Below, one piece after another: positions 36,912 through 43,513 of a DNA stretch of 43,513 nucleotides (positions are counted from its first letter, which is position 1; each line of letters begins with the position of its first letter). Made by a program: the position numbers and the translations under genes. The DNA comes from Priapulus caudatus (taxonomy: Eukaryota > Priapulida > Priapulimorpha > Priapulimorphida > Priapulidae): NCBI RefSeq assembly GCF_000485595.1, contig NW_014577067.1, positions 618,863 through 662,375 on the forward strand, in the 5' to 3' direction. Under the pieces are notes generated by a model. It made no database searches, was not told the origin of the DNA, and saw nothing but the letters and a program-made list of their open reading frames with translations.

Positions 36912-39900
36912 TTACATTGATCTTAGTTAGCGTCTCGCCCATCACCTTCGGCCGCTCTTTTGCAGCTTCAGCAAGTTCCTCTGGCCTGCAGCTGCCTGCC
37001 AGGCATTACCTCCGTGATTGAACGTTATTCGGCGAGCACACACGGCAGAGCTCAAGGCAAAACATCCGGATCTATGCCCGTGCAGACCCTGCAAACAGCC
37101 AATGTACCGTCCTATAGACTGTAAATCGCTTGCGCATCTCAGTAAGTAAGGTTCACGTCGATTCATCGATGGCACTGCCGGTAACAAAAGGCGTGAAGTC
37201 ACCAGGTAAAATGGCCACCTGTGAAGGTGAACCGGCGCCAAAGCCAGAAATTAGGTAATTAAGGCACACACGACAACGTGCGTCCAACAAGCGTACGTGC
37301 ATATCACGATATCAGCGAGTTAATTATTAATAGCCATTATTATAATTTTCTAATGAATAATAATAATAATTCTATTATTATTCACTCCTGATGATAATGT
37401 ACAGCCTGAACTGCTTAGAGCAGAATTACCGGCAATCAGCTTGCTACCTCAACCAGTACTCTTTCAACAGTCTCTCCAAACCAATCAGAAGTGAGCTAAG
37501 AATAACAAATTTCTCACTGTTAAACACCAGTGATGAGCAAAGACCAGCTGTTTCAAGATCATATCTGATCTTTGCGATCGACATGTGTGCTCCGAAATAA
37601 ACTTGTCTAAAGTAAAGGGCCATAAGAGGTTGAAACACTTGGCCTATCAAATGTACTCACAACAGTCACGCGCAGGAACACGGAAACATATTTCAGCCAT
37701 CATTCGCTCCCCTAAAGCTTATGGCCTCAATTACCTTAGCAAAGACTGGAGACCGCGTAGATGACCTGTAGTATTCTCGCAATACGGAGGAGCATGCGTA
37801 GACACGGATCACACATTCGCCCACGACGTGATACCCCTGCAGTTTTCGAATGATCTGATATGCACTGTAAAAAAGGTGCGATATCGCTTAGCACGCGCTG
37901 CCGTTCGAACATCGCACTCAGCAAGTAATGCAAAAGGCTTGCGAAGATCTCGGGAAAATAACTAGCAGCTAAATAAGTCAATTGGAGATGTCCATCTTGT
38001 CCGTGCAGCCAGTAGATACGCTGGATCGATATCATAGCTCAATCATCATGGAGTAGGAAATTACAAATAAGCCTCCTATACTCGACGGCTATGCGGCAGC
38101 CGCGCACACATACCTCTGGCGACCTGACGATGTATATCGCCCCAGTTCTCTTCGTCCTTATTCCGTGCGATGTCAGATAATGGCTGAGCAGGCCGCGTTC
38201 CAGCACATTCACGCACTCCAAATCGCAACTACAGCATAACATGTGACACAGCCAAAATGTTGAAAATAATGGAGCTCAATATGTCATTACTGCAATGTTA
38301 ATATACGTGCAAGCCCGATTTTAGGCATAATCTCCATAACATACGACTCACAAATCTGCTTCTCCTCCATAGAAAACTAAATATTTAAGTGTTCACTCTA
38401 AGTATTAATACTACAGTAAATATCACCTATTAGCCATTTACAGACACGACAGCATTACGCAAATAAATTTTTCCCATTACGCCGCTTTAAAGAAAGTCTA
38501 CGTCGATCGGAGCAATGGCAAGCTCAAAGGCAAAGCTAACACTCGAGTCGCCACATATTCGCCGATCACCCACATGACAGCTGGACGGAGCTATGCCCAG
38601 CCTCTCCCCATCAGGCAAGCGGTAATCGCGGATGAGTCCAGGTTGCGTTGCGCTGCCGGCATGAACGCGTTCCTGGGAAGCGCTGATTCTTCCAGCAACG
38701 TAGGTGAGCACGTCGACGGCTGTTGGAGACGAATGAAGCAGCGATCGTGTTGCGGGCTTGTGCCAGTTCACGTAGCTGAGGAATGATATCTGCAAGACGA
38801 CGTAAGCGCTTTCAGTTTTATATATATATATACATATAATTATATTCATAATTTAATTATACTTAATTTCATTCTAAGCAAAATATATCAATTAATCCCT
38901 GTTTTACACTGACCCACATCTTCATTGCATCAATAAATTTAATCTCGCGTAACCCTATTAATTAGTCACGTTTAACCTAGTTCGACTTCCTCATGACTGG
39001 CAACATACAGACATAGTTAAGAATTGAACCTTTTTACACATTGAATAAAAATTGATTAATATAATACACAAAACAAAGGTCATGTAAGAACTAGATTGAA
39101 CCAATCGAATTAAAGGATATTAGAATAGTCGCCTATACCTATCTTACATGACAATACTCAATAAGCCACACTAAAAAAATCCGGAAGTTTTGCCCTCACC
39201 CGACCACGCCTGAAAAGTTTGCGTAGGTGGTAGCGTTTTTTTCTTTCTTAAAGGTGAGGTCTTTTTACAATTCAGCATGGGCTTTTTACATGCTCGGGTT
39301 TATGCTTGTAGTGCGATATACCTTTATGTTGAATTGTTGTTTTGCTTGGTACATATGCATGTATTGCTACAGATTTATATTAATGCTACAGTGATACAAT
39401 TTGTAAAAAAAAAACAGAATGGAAAGATCAACTACATTTTTTGGTCGCCCCTATTTGCGTGTCGGTATCGGGTGGAGGCGCCCAAACAAACATATTTTTA
39501 TCATGCGCCAAGGAGTGCAATCTCTACAGTTGCTAATAAGAAATATATCAGTATATTCACTATTGGCTAATGGGACTATGCCCCTGGAAAAAAAAATTTA
39601 ACGTGAATTTTTTGCATACAGAGTGCACAGATTACACAGACGAAAATATTACTGTGTTACCTATTACAAAAGCTCTAACATTTACCGTGCCCAGCACTGA
39701 ACTGACACAGCGCAGCTAATCCTCTTAGCTCACTCACGCTGGGAAAAACTTGGACATTCTTCTGGACCAGGTCAAGCGCTGTCTCCCTCACGTTGACGCG
39801 GCTGCCTGCTGTCACGATGCAGATCTTGAATTTCGCAGTCACCTCGTAGTTACTACAATCCAAATACGCAAGTTATTCACTACACACTACGACACGTTCA

Positions 39901-40895
39901 CTACTCATGCCCATCGCACCTATCAACCAGCACGACACAGACAACATGCGTGTAATCGACATTACACTCTCCAGTCTATTCCCACTCTTTGCATCGCTAA
40001 ACAGGCATTACAGCTTTCCGCCTGGATACACGGTACATCGACAACGCACTATCCAGTCATTCACCACTCTTCATCGTAAACAGGATTACAGCTTTCTCCC
40101 CCCTGGATACACGGTAATCGACAAGCCACTATTCCAGTCTATTTCCCACTCTTCACTGCCAACAGGATTACAGCTTTCCCCTGGATACATGCGTAATCGA
40201 CAGGACTTTCCAGGTATATTCCCACTCTCCACTGCAAACAGATTAACAGCCTTTCCCCTGGATAACCATGGTAATCGACAAAAAGGCACTTTCTCAGCTT
40301 CTATTCCCACTCTCACCTCTGCAAAAGAGTTACAGCTTTCCCACTGGATACATGGTAATCACAAGGCCACTTTCAGTCTATTCACACTCTCACTGCCAAA
40401 CAGGATTACAGCCTCTCCCCTGGAAATACACGGCTAATGACAAGCCACTTTCCAGTCTGATTCCCACTCTCACTGCAAACCGGATTATCAGCTTTCCCCG
40501 CTGTGATACACTGTTAATCGACAAGCGCACTTTCCAGTCTATTTCCACTCTCCTGCAACAGGATTACAGCTTCCCCTGGTTCCCCCTGGCATACACGGTA
40601 ACGACAAGGCCACTTTCCAGTCTATTCCCACGTCTCACTGCAAACGGATTACAGCTTCCCCGGGATGCGATTATACGAGCGGTCACGATATACAAATCTG
40701 TGGCGCAGGGTAGAGTACCTACCCCTTATCTAATACGCCGCTGTACTGGCTTGCTCATAGTCTGCGTTACCTTGTATCAGCCTGATTGTGAATCTTCTTG
40801 ACAATCCGAGAGCCATGCTGGTTTAGATCGAGCATCTCCCCGGCTCAGCTTGTCAGGCTGAACGTCGTACCAGGCACAGTTCACTGGCCAACGCC
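36912..40895 (-). pseudogene. LDH: Broken second copy of the LDH exons (likely assembly duplicate)
   Basis: Every exon of the neighbouring LDH gene recurs here in the same order: about 40895-40771, 39851-39738, 38789-38541, 38228-38114, 37864-37735 and 37088-36912. The motifs are recognisable but interrupted, for example a disturbed active-site loop and a catalytic-His exon broken into several frames. Nearly all differences from the first copy are one- or two-base insertions and deletions, in exons and introns alike, with few substitutions. The last exon is about 177 bp against 165. Such a spectrum is typical of uncorrected long reads and not of a decaying gene, so this is probably the same locus placed twice. 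A recent tandem duplication with poor sequence quality is the alternative. Confidence 0.85.
39945..40670. repeat. Same minisatellite in the second locus copy, indel-rich
   Basis: Units with the same core as 32890-33750 but with extra or lost single bases in almost every unit. The indels break the alternate reading frames that run open through the clean array. Confidence 0.85.
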
Positions 40896-41264
40896 CTACG
40901 AAGAACGATATAGGAATCGTGAACATTACAATCCTACTTGCGTTTCTAACAGCTCCAGTTTGTTAAACATAGGGCTTTGAATTGCGCGAGCTGCAAATCA
41001 GCAAAATGCCAGATGATGTTGGAGTTGCATCTTGATGACCGATCAGTGTGAAAAAATAAAACCTTACTCATAATCACAGCAAACTCGGTCTACATGATAA
41101 ATGGGAGTTACATTCTCTATTCCTAGGCTACATGTAGTTCTCATCACAAGCCGGCGCGATTGCGATACCTCGAATACCGTCAATGGCTTTGAAAAATTCT
41201 GCCCCAAAACACACAATTAACGAGGCATATAGTGTTTTACACCCCCCCCATCTATTATATACAA

Positions 41265-41405
41265 GCGGGTCGAATTAGCCGCTGAGCCCGCTAGCCGGAC
41301 TCAGTTAATTGTTTGGAAGGGCTAGTTAAAGGCGCAAGGCGTGGCTTGCCCGTTGGCAAGCAAGTAAACAATCCAGACCAGATTTTCGTAATTCTTGAAA
41401 TGAAG
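41265..41405. other. Junction after the second LDH copy
   Basis: Sequence leaves homology with copy 1 after ccatctattatat. It shows small inverted words (gcccgttggcaagc) but nothing coding; the first LDH exon expected upstream of the gene is not here. Confidence 0.5.
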
Positions 41406-41407
41406 TG

Positions 41408-42660
41408 TTAGTGCGTGAGCATGGGGTGTGCCGTGGGAGCGCGCTGTCGTGCCCGAGTGGTGTGTGTGGCGCGTGTCGCGATCGTGTGTGCGCTTAGCGC
41501 GTCGTGTGCCCGACGTTGTGGGCGTGAGCGCGTGATGGTGACGGTTCCTTGTGTGTGACCGTGTGTGCGTCTTAGCGCGTGGTGTGCGACGTGTCGTGAG
41601 CGCGTAGTGGTGCGACGTTGTGTGCGGTAGAGAGCCGCAGTCGCCGGCGCTATGGATGTGACTGGTCGCGTGATGCGCGTTGTGTGTGCATGTGATGTGC
41701 GTGAGCGCGTTGTGTGCCGACGGTGTGTGCGTGACGTGTGTGGGCAGTGAGCCACATTGTGTGCGGATCCACACGCCGTCCCGACATACCCCGTCAACAC
41801 CGTTCTAGCGCGCGCCCCAACTCTCAACGTGTGTGCGCGTGATGCCGCGTGGGCTGCCGACAGTGGTGCGTGACGCTGCGCGTCCATGTGATGCGACATG
41901 TGTGTCGAGCGCGTCTGCTCGGCGACGTCCTTGTGCTGCGTAAGGCCGCTGTGTGCGTGAGCGCGTGTGTGCGACGTGAATGCGTTAGAGCGCGTATTGC
42001 GACGTCTGGCTGTGCTGTTGAGCGCTGTGTGTGCGTGAAGCGCGTGTGGTCCGACTGTGCCGCTGCGTCGAGCGCGATTATGTGCGACAGTTGTGTGCAG
42101 TGCAGCGCGACGTGTGCGTGGCCACAGCAGTGTTGTGCGATGTGTGTGCGTGAGCGCGTAGTGTGCAGCGTGTACTGCGTGTGTGCGTGCAGCACGGTGT
42201 GCTGCGTGAGCGTGTTCCGTGTGCTCCGTGAGCGCATCGTGTCGTGACGTTTGTTGTGCGATCGAGCGCGTGCTGTGCGGGAGCACGTGTGTGCGAGCCC
42301 TCGTTTGTCGGTTGCTGTGAGCGTTTGGGTGCGACGTGTGTGCGGACTGCGCGTCGCTGTGCCTCGACGTGGTGCGCTGAGCACGTGTGTGCAATGTCTG
42401 TAGTGCCCGTGATGCCGCATGTGTGCGACGTGTGGTGCCGTGAGCGCATGTGTTGGCTGTGAGCGCGTGCGGTGCCCTCCATCCCGACTCATCGTGATGT
42501 GCGAAACGTGTGTGCGTGCGGATACGCTCGTGTCGGGTGATCTGCTGTTCTTGGTGCACGGTGGGCGTGCGAGTGTGTGTGTGCAGTGTGTGTGATGTGT
42601 GTGCTGTGTGTGTGCTGTTGTGTGTGTGCGTGCCGTGTCGCTGGCGCTCCGTGCTGTGCG
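41408..42660. repeat. GT-rich minisatellite, about 30-bp degenerate unit
   Basis: Repeated words gtgtgtgcgtgagcgcgt and gtgtgcgacgtg on the + strand, spaced at about 30 bp but with irregular single-base gains and losses. The long minus-strand open frames here (42697-41408 and 42852-41824) are almost only His/Thr/Arg/Ala/Ser and are repeat artefacts. Confidence 0.88.
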
Positions 42661-43513
42661 TTCGCCCGTCATGCGATTCCTTCTCATGTAATAGCACAAT
42701 GTAGAGTGTCGATGCGACCCGTCTATAGCCGTGGTATCACATGGAACCTCAATCATCGAAGCCTGTTCCACTAATACAGTGTTATAGCTCACACTCACAG
42801 TCACTCTCAGCTGTTTTAATAATAAATGATTGCTAATAAACAAACCTCTCAATTACAACCAATACCACAATTATATACACAATAATAAAAATACACAATA
42901 CCTCAGAAGCATCTCGCGAGGAGCATTCGTGCAGATCAACAATTTTTCCCGCGCAACCACTACGAATCATGCTTTTAAGGGCCTAGTTGAATGACCAAAG
43001 GGCTCAGTACAAACCTTAGCCTTACTAGCCCTATTGGGCTAACTTGCATATTGCTCCTTATTTCTTACCGCCTGTATAATAAATATACTATATACTATTA
43101 ATATTAGCCTGCCGTTTTCACACGCTATACACGCGCTTAGCTGTACCGTACTTAGTTGGTTGCTAAGTTCCGGCCTAAAATGCGGTATCAAACGAGATAC
43201 ACAAGATTCGAGCCTTTAGTAGTGGTATAATATAGACTGCGTACCCGCGGTCGGACCAGCTTCACACGCTACCCTAACGTCGTGCACGCGAACGGGTAGC
43301 AGTCTATGGTTCACACGACAATCAAATACGCGCGGCCAGCGTTGGTGCGAATATACGCCGGCTTTAGTTGGCGCGCGAATTAGTCATTCCTGCTAGCAAG
43401 GCCGGTAGCCAATCTGCGGCCCCCTAATGCAAGCCGTGGCTAAGCCAACGCCCGCGTATATTTTAGCGTCCTCGTGAACGCAACTAAACTCCTCAGGTGT
43501 TGAACGCAGGCAT
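42661..43513. other. Window end, nothing recognised
   Basis: Mixed-composition sequence with no gene, RNA or repeat that I can support on either strand. Confidence 0.5.

Larger units (their letters stand above)
34635..41264. repeat. 6.6-kb direct repeat, copy 2 (indel-rich copy)
   Basis: Collinear with 27786-34400 from end to end and in the same orientation, separated from it by about 234 bp. Even intergenic markers recur: the C-run after 'ctccag' (29201 and 36093), the ATT-rich hairpin (30335 and 37290) and the MITE (28474 and about 35343). Differences are evenly scattered short indels. Confidence 0.85.

Noticed and set aside
36912-40895. A second functional LDH paralogue
   Set aside because: Exons are frame-broken by indels that occur equally in introns, which fits sequence error and not a working gene.
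41408-42852. Minus-strand ORFs of 429 and 342 codons
   Set aside because: Composition is almost entirely His, Thr, Arg, Ala and Ser from a GT/CG minisatellite, with no domain and overlapping open frames on both strands.

Overview
This is animal (metazoan) nuclear DNA, most likely from a marine or other aquatic invertebrate. The evidence is spliced genes with GT-AG introns, a KLHL8-type BTB-BACK-Kelch gene, an animal-type L-lactate dehydrogenase, AT-rich introns around GC-rich exons, and a heavy load of foldback/MITE-like elements, minisatellites and microsatellites. The species cannot be named from sequence alone. Two runs of N (about 14149-14173 and 33463-33472) and stretches full of one-base indels show that this is a draft, gap-filled assembly.

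Layout. 1-9.3 kb holds no recognised gene. It carries a chain of hairpin elements (953-2500, 3531-3820, 4119-4408, 5251-5445, 6441-6902), CT-rich tracts, and a 44-bp tandem repeat that runs up to the first gene. 9.37-20.13 kb (+ strand) is a complete-looking ten-exon KLHL8 orthologue. All exon phases agree and the predicted protein is about 611 aa. A 102-bp (34-codon) minisatellite covers the end of exon 2 together with its splice donor, and a further foldback pair sits in intron 6. 20.2-29.9 kb is intergenic, with several more hairpin elements, a hAT-like terminus and a cluster of short ATATTGG palindromes.

29.97-34.05 kb (- strand) is L-lactate dehydrogenase, with six consecutive coding exons that together give the C-terminal 290 residues. 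The first coding exon (Rossmann GxGxxG loop) is not seen in the window. Unit for unit, 27786-34400 is repeated as 34635-41264. The second copy differs mainly by scattered one- or two-base indels that break LDH coding, so it looks like a poorly corrected long-read duplicate and not a second functional gene. 41.4-42.7 kb is a degenerate GT-rich minisatellite that creates long spurious ORFs. The last 0.8 kb has nothing recognisable.

The two genes are convergent and functionally unrelated: a CUL3 ubiquitin-ligase adaptor and a glycolytic enzyme. I found no operon, defence system, CRISPR array, tRNA or rRNA. The points most worth checking are the in-frame exon/splice-donor minisatellite in KLHL8, the composite hairpin element at 953-2500, a MITE family with 9-bp target duplications, and the tandem LDH block.
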